A stretch of 64,000 bases of DNA from Mixophyes australis (taxonomy: Eukaryota; Chordata; Amphibia; Anura; Limnodynastidae). Numbering within the stretch: position 1 is the first letter of the stretch; each line of letters begins with the position of its first letter. The stretch is taken from the NCBI GenBank assembly GCA_036250195.1, contig JAVHZZ010000002.1, positions 70,732,205 to 70,796,204 of the forward strand, given 5' to 3'. Below are positions 11,700 to 25,199 of this stretch, in pieces. Below the pieces are notes generated by a model that made no database searches, was not told where the DNA came from, and saw only the letters and a program-made list of their open reading frames with translations. The position numbers and the translations under genes were made by a program.

Positions 11700-14600
11700 A
11701 TCACTAACACACATAGGGCCTGATACTGCGTTGGACTCATGTTGGGTGCAATTTACTTTCCCAAAAGCCATATTAACACCCATATGCTGAGTTGCACGCA
11801 TCCCAAGATGCATCCAGCTCTGCACCTGTAGCATAAACAGACATACATATATCCACATACACAAGACCAAGCCATGAGCACAAGAAAAGTTTATTAATAT
11901 TTGTTTTGATAGTTAAACATATATTTGCCATTAGGCTTGATATAATATTACTTCTTACATATAAATGAGCATAGCAAAAAATGATTACATTTTAGAGATG
12001 AATTCACACTCAGCTGTGGCTAGCTAGTGCTAGTGACTCATTATCAGTGTGTACCTGCACCTGCCCTCGGGAGCAAAAAATACAGGTGTATAGGCATGTG
12101 CGTGTACTCAGTCTACGTCAGTCTGCCATGATGAAAACATACCATGTACTAAACCAATGACATACACACACACACACACACTGCACCAAAAAGTACAACA
12201 AACATCACTAAATCAGACATATACTTGACATGCATAGCAGTAACATATAGACATACACATAGTACTGAGAAGCACACACAACAATGATCTATTGTTTCAG
12301 TTATACATTCAAACCAACCAAAGGCTAAGTTGCATCTGCAACAAAGTTGCACTTTGTTGCACTTCTAGCAACAAAAAGAAGAAATTGGATGTAATCAATT
12401 TAAAATGATTCATTATCTTCATAGTATGAGAAAAAATAAAGGGCTACCACCATTAATGATCAGTCAGAGTCATGAAGGATGTTTCCTTCTTAAGGCAAAC
12501 CGGTTTGTCAAGAAAAAACAGCAAATTTTATTCCAAATAGGAATTTTGAGAATAAAGGATCGAACCCATTGGACAAATTTACCTACGTTATTATATAATT
12601 GAAATGAAAAACTTGCAAGCTTTCATGATACACAGACCTAGTCATCTACAATACAGTATATAATATTTAAATGGGATATATGGAACGGTGATGGCTGCAG
12701 TCTGGGTGGCGCTGGTCTGCCTCTTGTTCAGGCCCTGGAGTTTGGGAGCCTCCCCCACAGGACTGAAAAGATATGTGGCCACACCAATCTGCAGGTCAGA
12801 AAAGGGCTGAGAAAGGAGCTGTGTGTCCTGCAAGAGACAGGAAAGGTCGTGCCTATCCCATGAGACTGGAATCCACCAGACGGAGGCTCAGCCGAGTAGA
12901 GCGCCCAGCGAGGCTATGGTGACCTGTATGAGGTCTGAGAAGAGCTGAAGAGACAGCTCAAGTTGAAGACAGACAGGTGATCAGTTTACAGAGTGCAAGA
13001 AAAGAGACACTAGATGCCCACTGATTAGAGAGGAGGTAGTGTTTGTTCAGATACTTTGCTGACAATTAAATAATTTTTATGTTTAATCTTTGTGTTTGAT
13101 GGCCGGAGACCCTTATTTCACACCAAAACACTGGGCACAGACCAAAAGGCTGATACCTTTCAGCTAATATCTGTCACAAGCCATAATTTCCACATTAGTG
13201 AATATCAAAAAAAGAGGTGGCTCGAAGTGGTAGTGGTCACAGTATTTTGTTCGAGGCTGTTCTTTAAACAGGATGTTCAACGTCTCTGGCATGTTTAATA
13301 AGCATTGTTACAGAGCACTTGTCCACAGTGCAGGAAGCATTTTACAGACTGAATCCATGCCTCCCAAATGTCCTAATTTTGGTGGGACAATCCCAAATTG
13401 AGGGTGTTTTTAGTGGAGGGGGGCGGGTGGGGGCTTCAAAAGCACTAGACATGCGCTAAGGGTTGCTAGGGGGCTTAACCCCCATTGTGATACAGACAAA
13501 CCCAAACGTAACACAAATACTCCCCCCTTTCAAAGGAGACATGGCTGTGTCCCACTTTCAATTTCAATTGCTGGGAGATATGTGGACCATATTCATGAGA
13601 TTGCACTCTATTAATTCACTAAGAACCAGTGACTTTACCGAGTCACTCCATGACAAAATACTAATAAGTTATCATTTTTAAAGAATTGATTGTGTATTCT
13701 TTGAATACTGGATCAGCCCACAAATGGCTGCCTCCAACGTGTGTAGCTAGCAGGTATATAATCATTTGGAACATTGTGATCTCAGAAATTCCCTATAAGA
13801 ATCAAAAGACAAGACATGTTTAGTCCTCCTATTAGTGAGTGACCTGCAGTTGCCCTTTGAGTACCAGTACTCTGTTTGTGATTAGTATCTGTTTTTCTTT
13901 CATGTAACAGTGAGGAGTCACCTGTCTTCAATTTCTGACCAGTTGCACAACATAAATTATAAACAGCTTTTTAAATAAACTATTGGTCCAATATCACACA
14001 TATTGAGAACCCAAGTGATTTGCTCTTTAAACAAGTTAACCTTGACCACTAATTATCCCAGCTGTCTTTAAACACCAATATCCTGAAATTATACATTGGT
14101 TGAAGTCCCTGAGTACATGAGTTTAGAAACACCGATGTAGACAAAATTGAACAGTCAAACTTTGTAAATCTGGCCCATGTAAATAAGTTGTCATCAATCC
14201 TGAAGAATGACCTGACCAGTAGACATTTCTATTGCATTCTTGATGGCTCCCCCATAAAATCTAAGACACCCAAATTAGAGATTGATCTCCTGGACTACCA
14301 AGAGAGTCTGGCAATCTCCCTGAAGCCAGGCTGGAGAAGGGGGTGGCGGACTATAGCGTTCTGACATAACTCTATATAAGATATAATAAAAGGACACACA
14401 ATAATACAACAGTTTTTTAAAAAGGAGAAATACAGAAATGGAACTCATTCAAATTCCCTATACTTTGTTCCGAAGGAAGCAGAAATACACATTATATACT
14501 CAATGGAAGATTTACATCCAGGAAAATTTGTGGTTTTTTTACAGTTTTTCATGATTTTTGTTTCAATCAAATTTTGGCAAAGAATTCTTAAACCGAAGAT

Positions 14601-14925
14601 ATTTCTCCTTTTGGACCGTTATAGAAATGTAATATTTTAACACTCCATTCATTGCTTTTGGTCAATAGAGCTAAAATTGGTGTTGTATGGTAAAGTCCCC
14701 TCAACAGATCGTTTATACGGGGTATATGCTATAGATCTAGAGCTGAATCTGTCCTGCACACCGAATATAAGACTCTCACTAGCCAGTTATTTTGAGGAAA
14801 CGCTTGGAACACACTTATTAAATAAAGGTAGAATCTTGTATACAGTATAGATCCAGAACTGAACTCACTGTTCTATTCTGTGTGCAGGACAATCTCACAG
14901 TTATCCTGAGGAAACACATGGGAGA
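11700..14925. other. Non-coding, mostly featureless
   Basis: No gene recognised. A short CA run lies at 12163-12181. 13350-13470 contains CCTCCCAAATGTCC / GGTGGGACAATCCC phrases that look like an old repeat fragment. Confidence 0.5.
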
Positions 14926-14928
14926 AGA

Positions 14929-15066
14929 ACAAGTAATTACAACATCTGTGTGCTGGAGAGCAGTGGCCATTTTCTTGCAGCAAATCTCTTGATAAAGTTT
15001 ATTTACAGATGGAGGACAAGAAAATGGCCACCTCTCTCTAGCACACAGATGTAGTCATTACTTCTC
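14929..15066. repeat. Imperfect inverted repeat, ~48-bp arms
   Basis: Left arm (CAAGTAATTACAACATCTGT…GGCCATTTTCTTG) and right arm (CAAGAAAATGGCCA…ACAGATGTAGTCATTACTT) are inverted copies around a ~35-bp loop. Confidence 0.75.
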
Positions 15067-15067
15067 C

Positions 15068-15102
15068 GCAGCTGTCACTGAATATCGACGTCAGTGACAG
15101 CT
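15068..15102. repeat. Short perfect palindrome
   Basis: AGCTGTCACTGA and TCAGTGACAGCT are exact inverted copies around nine bases. A second palindrome, GCGCCGCGG…CCGCGGCGC, follows at 15203-15232, so the segment 14929-15232 is a cluster of inverted repeats. Confidence 0.85.
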
Positions 15103-15251
15103 GCTGCGGGAGAGAGGAGGCTGCTGGGTCCCGGCGCCCGGCGGATTGGTAAGTTTCTGTGTTCTTTTTTTTTTATGGCTGGCCCACAACACCCCAGTGA
15201 CAGCGCCGCGGCACCCCTGGGAGCCGCGGCGCACACTTTGGGAACCGCCGG

Positions 15252-16102
15252 CCTAATCAATGCTTGGAGTATGTCACAATTTGTAGTTTTTTGTTTGTCC
15301 ACCCATCTCTTGAGGATTGACCACAAGTTCTCAATAGGATTAAGGTCTTGGGAGTTTCCTGGCCATGGACCCAAAATTGAGGTTTTGATTCCCAAGCCAC
15401 TTCGTTATCACTTTTGCCTTATGGCAAGGTGCTCCATGCTGGAAAAGGCAAGGTTCATCACCAAACTGTTCTTGGATGGTTGGGAGAAGTTGCTCTTGGA
15501 TGTTGTTTTGGTACCATTCTTTATTCATGGCTGTGTTCTTAGGAAAAATTGTGAGTGAGCCCACTCCCTTGGTTGAGAAGCAACCCCACAAACAGTTGTG
15601 TGGTCTCAGGATGCTTTACTGTTAGCATGTCACAGGTCTGATGGCAATCTTACTAGCAGCAATATCCTTGCCTGTGAATCCTTTTTCGTGCAAAGCAATG
15701 ATTATTGCACGTGTTGCCTTACAGGTAATCATGATTAACAGAGGAAGAACAATGATTTAAAGCACCACCCTCCTTTTAAAGCTTCCAGTCTGTTATTCTA
15801 ACTCAATCAGCATGACAGAGTGATCTCCAGCCTTGTCCTCATCAACACTCTCACCTGTATTAACAAGAGAATCACTGACCTGATGTCAGCTGGCCCTTTT
15901 GTGGCGGGGCTGAAATGCACTGGAAATGTTTTTGGGATAAAGTTCATTGTCATGGCAAAGAGGGACTTTGAAATTAAATACAATTCATCTGATCACTCTT
16001 CATGACATTCTTGAGTATATGCAAATTCCCATCATAAAAACTGAGGCAGTAAACTTTGTGAAAAACAATATGTGTCATTCTCAAAACTTTTGGCCATGAC
16101 TG
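15252..16102 (-). mobile_element. Tc1/mariner element, truncated
   Basis: One terminal inverted repeat (CTCAAAACTTTTGGCCATGA…) ends at 16102 next to TA. On the - strand, transposase fragments read [26 protein letters not shown] (in part) and [14 protein letters not shown] with several frame breaks. The 3' end of the transposase and the other terminus are missing; the element stops abruptly at 15252. Confidence 0.9.
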
Positions 16103-16109
16103 TATAAAT

Positions 16110-16960
16110 ATGGGAATTTTGTTGCAGTAAGAAGTGCACTGGAGAAACAAAGACCACTTAAATGGAGGATCCAGGAACACATTTGTAATTTTAGAAATTA
16201 CCTAGATATGGAGAAAAACTTCATAGTGAGCGGCTGCTGAGCTCTCATGCCGAAGAAAGAGCACTTGGGGTAATTTTAGTTGGCCAATTATGTCAAACAC
16301 AGGCAGATTAAAGCCATGGGCGCCCAGCTTTCTGCTCACAAATAAAAGGTTATTTTGAAGCAGCTACACATCCTATGACACAACTACTCAAGTTTAGCTA
16401 CAGTGAATAACTACCATATATATCCATTTTGGTATCTCAAATCCACCGGTCACTCCTTGTTCCAAATAATCACACTTTTCGCCCTGTTACTTTTTAGGGT
16501 CAATAAGGGGTTAATCTTAGAAATTTATGTATCTGTCTAGATCAGTGAAAGGTAACCCATTACACTTCCCGGGACCACATGGGTGCCCATCTAACTTTCA
16601 AAAGTGGCGCACATCACCTCTAATCTCAGTAAGAAGTTTAGACAATATAATTAGACAGACACCTATCTGCAATAACATACCAGCAGACATTTTAAGTGTT
16701 ACAAGCTATAACAAACAAATCCGACAAAGCAGGAAGTAGCTGGGGACGGTGGGCCGCATGTTGCCCATCACTGGCCTAGATAATAAAACATTTTGTGAGA
16801 ATCATTGCTGCACTTGATAGCATACTGTGGCATCCAGTAGACAAAATAACAATACTTTTGCACTAACTTCAATAAGTCACATGTAGACATCAGAGTGTCA
16901 GGATTTGTACAGCAGCAGAGTTTTTGCTACATTATGTGACTGATGGGAACCAAATTGGAT
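16110..16960. other. Non-coding, nothing assigned
   Basis: No coding or repeat signature that I can support. Confidence 0.5.
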
Positions 16961-16966
16961 GCCAAG

Positions 16967-17829
16967 GCGGGTATTCAATTGTTAGAGGGTTTTTTTCACC
17001 TCGCTGTGTATATTAAAATAAAAAAATAAATAAATAAATAAAAACAAACAACAAAAAACTCCTGCAGGTTTTTGCTGGCAATAGCGACAGTTTTGAGTTA
17101 GCGCAGCGGGAAAACTTGTGCAATTCAATTGAAAAAGAGGGAACGCTTCTCCCGCGCGTTATAAATTGAATTTGCGAGATTTTAGGGGAGTGAAAGGGAG
17201 TTTAAACGCTGTCATGTATAATACAAAAAAAGGTTTTGCATACATTAGATTGTATTACACATTGTATCTACATTACAGTACTTTCTTTAGCATATTTTTG
17301 TAATTGAACACTTTACAATCATCTATACCATGTCAAAACACATTACTACATTCATATTTGTACCAAAAACACACATAAATCTAATTAGTGATTATTTTTT
17401 TTTATGTTATTATTTTTTCACAAAACAAAATCAACTTACACAAGTTAGGCATTAGTGATAAACATAAGTTTAAACTTTATTCCCATTTTTACATGATTTC
17501 AAATACTTTTCAAAGGTTTTTTATTTTCAATACACCTCAAGAAGGTGCGAGATAAAACAGCATATTTTCTTGTTTTACCCGCCGCGTTAAAAAACAATTG
17601 AATAGCTTTTAAAGCGGCCGCCTCTTGCACACCCTATATTTTCAATAGACCTTTTACTGGAGCGCGAGAGGACCGTTTCATGAAAAAAAAAACGTACCGT
17701 TAAAAATGGAACTGAATTGCGGATAAAGTTAACCCGCTCGAAAATGACACAAAAAACAAACGTTAAAATGACTTAACAGGGTAAAAAAAAAAACAAAAAA
17801 AAAAACTCGCTGACAACTGAATACCCTCC
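16967..17829. mobile_element. Non-autonomous terminal-inverted-repeat element, ~0.86 kb
   Basis: The ends GCGGGTATTCAATTGTTAG and CTGACAACTGAATACCCTCC are inverted copies with few mismatches. The inside is A/T-run-rich, with paired CG-containing subterminal blocks (CCCGCGCG… and CCGCCGCG…). There is no transposase. Confidence 0.6.
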
Positions 17830-18110
17830 TAAGAATTGTTTTTTATTCTTTTTTATTATTATAAATAAAATAAAACGTGAATATAATTATTCAGTATTTA
17901 TTTTTCTATGTGTTCACAATGATTTCAGTTGAATGGCATGATTTATAATACAAGTTATAATACTAGTATATGCAAAGAAAAAGTGACTGGGATAAACATT
18001 ACCTCTAATTGTGCGGCATGATATATATTATTTCATGGATCCTACTGTGGTATGTATACATTTATATACATAATTTTGCTTTCTAGGGGCCATGCTGCCC
18101 AATTGTTCTT

Positions 18111-18419
18111 TCATCCACTGTTTAAAATTGTATTTGTTTTTTCCCCCCAGACGGTGCTGATCTCCATATGGGTAGAACATGGCTGGAATGGTCTTTGTGA
18201 CATGTACCAGGTGACTCCATCACGATGCATAGTAATGTGACCGTCACCCTGAAAAACAGTACCTGCTGGGATTTCAATTTTAGAAACATCAATGTGACAG
18301 ATGGAGTCCTTCATTTTTATCACAGACATCACGTATTTCTTAGCATCCATGCGTTCCATACATTGAGTTCCTTGTACACGGACGTTGCAAACGGTTATCA
18401 AATTCTGAGAAGTGTACAC
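18111..18419 (-). other. Unrecognised open frame, 102 codons
   Basis: The - strand frame reads with normal amino-acid composition (ICHIDVSKIEIPAGTVFQGD, then GHITMHRDGVTWYMS). The phrase GTVFQGDGH…H resembles a beta-helix fold, but I cannot assign a family. The start is uncertain. It could be a fragment of a transposon-borne or older gene. Confidence 0.3.
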
Positions 18420-18439
18420 ATTACTTCATCACTGTAAAT

Positions 18440-21250
18440 GTTGGTAGACCTATTCTTCAAGTTTAATGGCTCTGACAGCTGTCATCGGCACACCCAACTT
18501 ACAAGCGCAAAACCTCACTTGATCTTGAGTTTCAGAATAAATTCAGATTGTGAAAGCAGGACCTCACGATCCTTCTGTTTATCTGAGCTGTAAGCAGGTA
18601 TGAGAATAGAACCTAGCAGTATAATAAATTATATATATGACATTTCAGTGAATCACGACAAGCTGTGACCTGCTCATCTACCCGATAGTAGTACACGCTG
18701 AGCAGTAATGGGATCTACAGGATTGGATCAGGAGGCTGGAGGTTCTTCTCACAGGTTAAATAAGTAGCACATACAGATCTTTCAAAATACACCTTGCTCA
18801 TGTTAGGAGAGCTGGAAAACATGCAGTGTTAGTGAGGCCCAAGGACAGGTGGGTCACTGATCGGGAAGACTAGAGGACACAATTTTGAGGCCCAAGCGTA
18901 AGGGTAAAATTACAACTGTATTTTGTATCTTAAGATGTGTATCTTAAATCACTGTGTAAGTATGCAGTGGCGAGATGCACCCTAAGTATCATAATGCAGC
19001 CAGAGAAGAAAAAATGTCAGTCCTCATCATCAACTTGATGACTGTCAACCAGCCTAGGTTGGTAACCCCTATGGAAAACAGCAGCTGGATATACCAGCTG
19101 GGCTGGTCACACTATAACAGGAAGTTATGCACGCTGATGCCAGTAATGGGACAATGCATGCAAAAGGCTGGTCAACATAGACAGAAAGTGCCATTAAGTC
19201 TGGTGCTCTGGATCTTACAAACAGAGGGATTAACTCAGAGAGGTTATCACAGCTAACTTCATCAACAATAATTTTGTTGAGAACCAATGTGTGAGTCTCT
19301 TATCTCAGATCTTGTGAAGCCAGGTCCAACAAGGGGGCCTGACGCAAGATGAGCAATACCTCGGTCACTGCCTCTGGGAGCTAAGTGTTGTCAATCAGGT
19401 AGCCAGCAGAGTTCTCTACCATTTTATTTATATTTAGATATTTTATACAGAAGTTTCTGGGCGCTGTTAAATATAGCAAGGGAGACAGGAAGGGGTACGC
19501 TAGTCCCTATAAAAGGATCATTGTATACATCTCACAAATGATGGTAAGAGAGCACATCACAAAGGGGATATGTGAGACAAATGCAGGGAAAGTATATAAA
19601 AAGGTGTTTACACTTGCCCTAGATTTTCATCTCATATGTTTTAAAACTGCAGGGGATTTTAGTTTGGTAATAAAAATTAGTATTTTCACTTTATCTTATA
19701 TAAAAGCTAGTTCACAAGGCCACTGGAGTGAATGGAGGAGAGTGGGTGGGCCGCCTCCATTCCATAAGGCCAGAACAGCACCGTGTCTCTCTCACTGCCC
19801 AGGAAGTGAGAGGGAGCAATATAAACCTGAATTACAAGCCGCTGACCTGTTGCTATAATTATTTTGTGTGGACTGGACACTAGGTCCCCCTATGGTAGAC
19901 ATGGAAATACTGATGTTTAGTTAGGGTCAGACAGGCATATGATTATTTTGTAGAAAGTAGTTAGCAAAAAACTAAAGTTAGCTGTGGGCTAGTTGCACCC
20001 TATCTGCTGGGCTGTGTCTCCATTATGGACTGCTTGTAGAAGCGTTCCACTATCTACCCCAGGAGATGCTATCCCTACCTTAGGTCATTATAAGATATGG
20101 ATGTTTCATCACATGCTAAAGTAATATTTCAGCATTGTACCATACTACGCAAGAAGATTCATTTTGCCATGTCCAGTGCACTAAATATATAATTTTTGCT
20201 CCAACACTCATTTAATGGTTTAAATAGTCTAATTTAGTACATTAACTTTGCAGCATGCAGTGCCAAAGAAAAATTTAAGTTATGCAGTGCTTGTGATCTC
20301 ACTGCCAGGCTTAAGTTAAGCACAAAGATCATATAGTAATCTACAGTAACAAAAAAAAAAAGACAATATTATGCTATGTTGATCTCACTATGCTCCATTT
20401 GCTTCTATGTATATTCCTGCTGAAATGTGGCTATACTGCATTCCTTTACAGGTATTTAGTATTGTGTCACAAACTAGGAATGTCCTTTCTCAGAAAGCTG
20501 CTTTAGTATTGAAAATAATGTATGATGGTGGCATGTAACTTTAGGATTTGTTGCATTTTCCTATTTGTAGCTATAAAATACCAATATTTATTATGGGTGT
20601 AATTTACAGATGCTACGCAAAAATACAAATATCCATAAATCTAGATCACCCAATGAGACATTTTATTTTCATATTGTAGCTTGTACTGGATGGGCTAAAG
20701 CTTAAAGCCGATTGGATACTAGGGGTAACTGTACTTTTTGCACTATAACGATTTATCAGATGTGACTTTATATTAAAGTAGTGAAAGTTAAATCGTTAAG
20801 TCCTTCCATCTCTCATTTACCTACTAGACGTATTAAGTGATTAAGTCACAATCAATATGATGTGGGGAAGTCAGTCAACATGTTAAACCTGTTTGGTCAC
20901 AGGTGTTCAATGGATAAACTGCTCAGGATAAAGGATACATGATACCACATGCGGATGAGTACAACATGAAGACGATGAAGAGCCGGTGAGGGTGATTTGA
21001 ACTATGTGTAAACTAGCTCTGGCTATTTCAGTTAGCAGGAGGCTGGTGACCTGAAGGCTGCATTTAACATTTCTTGAGACAAAGGAATTATGGGAAAACT
21101 TGATTTAAAATGGTTTTGCAAATCAAATCATCAATTGAGATATTTAACTCAAAAATAAACTGGGTAGATGGCAGCAACTGCCGGGCTGGTTTTATTCCTT
21201 TTTGTGGGAGGAACTGGTCAGGTCAGGACAGTAACTGTTGAAGAAAAGAG
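18440..21250. other. Non-coding, nothing assigned
   Basis: No gene or repeat that I can support. Open frames near 18975-19287 and 19538-19858 lack protein signatures. Confidence 0.5.
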
Positions 21251-21254
21251 ACTT

Positions 21255-22370
21255 TGGACCGGATTCAAGTGCAAACGCAAATTGGCCGTAATTTTCGTGT
21301 TTTGTATAAACAGTACTTTCCATACGTAGAAACACAGACACATCCATATGCACAATAATTTCATATCAGAACGCACACGAGTTATTTCTTTTACCATAAA
21401 ACAAATGATAACAATATAACTAAAAAAATAAAAAAGTTTTTCAAATACATTTCATATAATTTATTTTTTAGTTTCAGAGATATTTTAAAAAACAAAATAA
21501 TTAACTCTTCAACGCGTACAGTGCATACTATTCGTTTTGAAAATAAATCTTCGATACATACAGTTCTGCGATAGCTACTGAGGCGCATATGTGTAGCTAT
21601 TTAATAAAGGACAATGCCGTATTGGTTATCACTTCCATCCTGCCCTGTAGCAGGTGTAAAAGATACAGGTGAAAACAGGAATTCTCTCCCTCGCACAGTA
21701 AGACTTTCCTCTAGTCTTGAAACCTTCAAGCGTTCACTGAAAACCCACCTCTTCAGACAAGGTTAAGATATTCCTCAAAAATCATCTTAATTTCCCTAGA
21801 TTACCCTATTACCATCCTCTACACTGCTAACGCAAGACAACAACCCTCTGACCAACATTGCCACACACACAGCCCACTCAATACTTTTACCTTTGCAGTC
21901 TGGCTGGTCCATTGTGCAATATGATGTAGCACATGCCCTTGTGTTTCTAACTCCCATTGTCCCATAGATTTTTAGCTTTCAAGCAGGGTTCTCTTACCTC
22001 TCTGTCTGTATGTATTACCCAGTATTGTCTTATCAATGTTTGTTCCCAATTGTAAAGCGCTACGGAATTTGCTGGCGCTATATAAATAAATGTTGAGGAT
22101 GATGATGATGATGTACTTCTGGTAAACACAGGATCTGAATAAGCAGCATCTGTGTTAACACACCCTTACTGTAGATGCCCTACGTTCGTCCGCCCGTTCC
22201 CTCTCCTGTTCCGCCTCAGGTCGGAAGGGGTCGCAAGTGTCAGATGTACGCCGATATGAATTACATTCCCATACGCAAGTTTGGTTTCTGGTCATTCTCA
22301 GTGTTAAATTACGCAAGAGACGCAAAGCAAAACGGTCGTTACATCTGCATTTGAATCAGGCCCCTTGTGT
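21255..22370. mobile_element. Possible TIR element hosting an L2 fragment
   Basis: The ends CCGGATTCAAGTGCAAACG and, inverted, CCTGATTCAAATGCAGATG are similar over about 20 bases. Between them lies an unrelated L2 3' end (21668-22112). The pairing may be an ancient TIR element split by the LINE. Confidence 0.4.
21668..22112 (+). mobile_element. L2/CR1-type LINE 3' end
   Basis: The + strand encodes a SLETFKRSLKTHLFRQG-like string at 21714-21765, the end of L2/CR1 RTs, followed by a 3' UTR and the tail GCGCTACGGAATTTGCTGGC…GATGATGATGATG. Confidence 0.8.
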
Positions 22371-22379
22371 CCTCATACA

Positions 22380-24080
22380 AAGAACAAGATTGTGTTGAGC
22401 AACAAGATCTAAATGGAGTTTTTTCAGGTTGAAGATACATTAAGGAGAGGCTTGTAAATCTACCGAAGTTTTACACAGGCAGCTGCCGGTATTTTCAATC
22501 TGAGGCTTTTTGCAACAAACACTTTTGCTTTATATGTAAAAATCACATGTTTATGCACACGTAAAAAAAATATTCAAATTAAAGGCTTTGTTCTAAATAA
22601 ATAGTAAGCTAGACTTTGACGTTATATTTTTACCATTTACACCATGTGCAATTGCAGTAAAGGAGGAGCGCATTTCCCAAAGTGGAGAGTGAGCGCCAAG
22701 TGGAGAAAAAGATGAATTTGCAGATAATTAAATACAGAATCTGCATATTCTGCAGTTAGTAAATGAGCCTCAATAGAAGATGAGTTTTTGCCTGTATGTT
22801 AATTAGAAAGGTACTCTTGTAATCACTTTTAGAACCTATTTCTAAAGCACAGGGGCAAAGACCCACAGATTTCTGCTGTAATTATCTTCTCATTTTCATG
22901 CTGAAACCAGAGACATTGGACAGGATATGGCAGCAGAATACGATCGCTTATATTTCATAGAATCAGAAATATAAATTTACGCTCACAGGTATACTGTAAG
23001 TGTCCCACTTTCAACATTTGGAATGTAGGGGCTATGACTATATATGTGTTAGCACTGTGTTTCATGAAACTAACAGAACACCAAAAATAGAAATATTTCT
23101 GCTCTAATCACACAAATTACTGCAATTTAATATATTAGTGGAAATGAACAAATGCAAATGAAGAATGGTGAACTTGACCCATCATTATAAAATAAAAAAG
23201 GATAGTGATTTATACATGAAAAGGTTCATTATAATACCTAGTTACAATAACAAAGTAAAATACTACAGACACAATGTTTGCTTTAACCTTCCAACCAGCT
23301 TCAATGTGCGATATATATATTCTAGAATTTACTTTTTACATGAGCCATTAAAGTGTGATTTAACATGACATCCATAAAATGTATGCACTATTCTCAATTC
23401 TCATTGAGCTAGGCAGGGGGTACAGAAACCAAAGTGGTATCACGCTAAGCTTTCATCTAAAGTGGTTCCCATTCAAAATGATCCTAGATGAGCAATAGAT
23501 AAAAGACAAATGTATATTACAATACAGTTCAGAGAGGGCAGAGGAGAACGTGATTGGTTATATCCTGCCTACTTTAAAAAAACCTATTAAATAGCAATAT
23601 TGAACAATAACCAGAGCATGCTGTGCTTCACATATGCTATATACCTTAACAGATTCTGCAGTGCGCTACGGATAAAAATAATAGTGTTCCCATGAGTGTT
23701 GATGGAATGTAATCTACATGCAGAGACACAAAGTGCACCTGTCAGTACAGGCGAGCAAGGTTGCAGTGGAAATTCGCACAAATTGAGACTGGGTGGAACA
23801 GGATGTTTGGCAGAGGAGCGATGTTTTATTAATACGATTTTCAGGTTCCGTTCTGGCATTCCACACTGTATGTGTGGATTCACATCATTTATAGTCCATA
23901 AATGGAACTGGGACAACAGTGTCAACTGACTGTACTCTAGTGTGGTTGGGGTAGAAGTAAGGAATATTGCTGGCCAAGTACTGTGACCAAATGCTGAATG
24001 AGGCAAATACTCTGCGGAACACTTTGAAACTGGTTTGTGCGTTGTATTCAGCCCATGAACTAGACACTACTGAGGCACGA
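22380..24080. other. Non-coding, nothing assigned
   Basis: AT-rich DNA without recognised coding or repeat features. Confidence 0.5.
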
Positions 24081-24084
24081 GGCA

Positions 24085-24562
24085 CTACCGTGTTTCCCAA
24101 TAATAAGACACTGTCTTTTTTTTTTGGGGTTCCAAAAAATAGCTTAGGGCTTATTTTTGGGGTAGGTCTTGCTTTAATTAACATTGACAGCAATTTCAAT
24201 AAACAGGTAACATGCCCCTCAGTCCTGCTTTTATCCCCATCATGCCCCATACAATACTTTACTTACCTTTTTTTTTCTTCACTTTCCTCTTTTTCTGTGC
24301 TCTCCTCCGCTGCACTGCTGTAAATGACGCTGGTATGCACACCAGCGCCATCCACAGAAAATGATGGGAGGGTGCGCGCTCACTGTAAGAAAGTGAGACG
24401 CTGCAGCTGTGATTGGATGCCACTGTTAAATCTTTCATGTGGGGGGGGGGGGGGGGGGGGGAGGCAAAATGGGGATTAAGCTAGGTCTTATTTTCAGGGT
24501 AGGGCTTATTTTGGACCGTTCTGCAGAAGGGTAGGTCTTATTATTGGGGAAACACGGTAGTT
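24085..24562. mobile_element. Non-autonomous DNA transposon with 25-bp TIRs
   Basis: CTACCGTGTTTCCCAATAAT at the left and its inverse ATTATTGGGGAAACACGGTAG at the right differ by a single base over about 25. AATAAGAC / GTCTTATT blocks repeat inside. A 21-G run is at 24441-24461. TA flanks both ends. Confidence 0.75.
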
Positions 24563-24879
24563 CCTAGTTCCTATTTTATTGAGGTTGTGTTCTCTTGAAC
24601 ATTGATAAACACTGACACTCAGTGATAATTGTTCCTAGTCAATTCATAGGCTGTATTCTCAAATATTGTTTCAACCCTCAAAACGTCTGCCATCACTGTG
24701 TGGTTTACCGATGAAGCCCATCTGTTACTATATATAGAGCTGTCGTCCTCAGAAGAAAGCGGTCACTATAAAAATTCCACACGAGTCCACACAAAGACCA
24801 TTCTACCACCGAATTCATGGAATTGAAATCAAGTTTCCTTTACAGAACTACCTTCTAATTGGAGCCATCCAAACAGTCT

Positions 24880-24993
24880 CAAACTGAAATTCACCGTTTT
24901 ACCAACTCGTTTTTCTCTTTTTAATTTCAATCTTCTCTTATAGTCACTCCTCCAGCACAAGAAAGCAAACTTTGCACACAGCAGTTCAGCCGC
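24880..24993 (-). pseudogene. Possible degenerate fifth exon of the FAPP-like gene
   Basis: After an acceptor-like CATCCAG| the - strand reads AAELLCAKFAF in phase 0, matching exon 4's exit phase. Family members continue here with an (E)A..LL.A..C..F...LEEC segment. A FLVLEE string appears one frame away and is followed by TGA. The pattern could be a frameshifted exon remnant or chance. The lower boundary is arbitrary. Confidence 0.22.
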
Positions 24994-25018
24994 CTGGATG
25001 GTCCCACAGTCACAGGAC

Positions 25019-25199
25019 TTAGGGCTAGATTTACTAAACTGCGGGTTTGAAGAAGTGGAGATGTTGCCTATAGCAACCAATCAGATTCTAGCTTTCATTT
25101 TGTAGAATGTGCTAAATAAATGACAGCTAGAATATGATTGGTTGCTATAGGCAACATCTCCACTTTTTCAAACCCGCCGTTTAGTAAATATACCCCTTA
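25019..25199. repeat. Fold-back MITE, copy 1 (long TIR, TTA target duplication)
   Basis: Starts GGGCTAGATTTACTAAACTG and ends TTTAGTAAATATACCCC. The arms share GTGGAGATGTTGCCTATAGC and its inverse. TTA flanks both sides, as in PIF/Harbinger elements. A second copy is at 48936-49110. Confidence 0.8.

Noticed and set aside
11392..11723. Repeat proteins on both strands, or a CRISPR array
   Set aside because: Units are directly adjacent 30-bp tandem copies with no spacers, and the frames are open only because the period is a multiple of three.
15094..15558. 154-codon + strand frame over the 15-kb Tc1
   Set aside because: Antisense to transposase and crosses a palindrome cluster; no domain.
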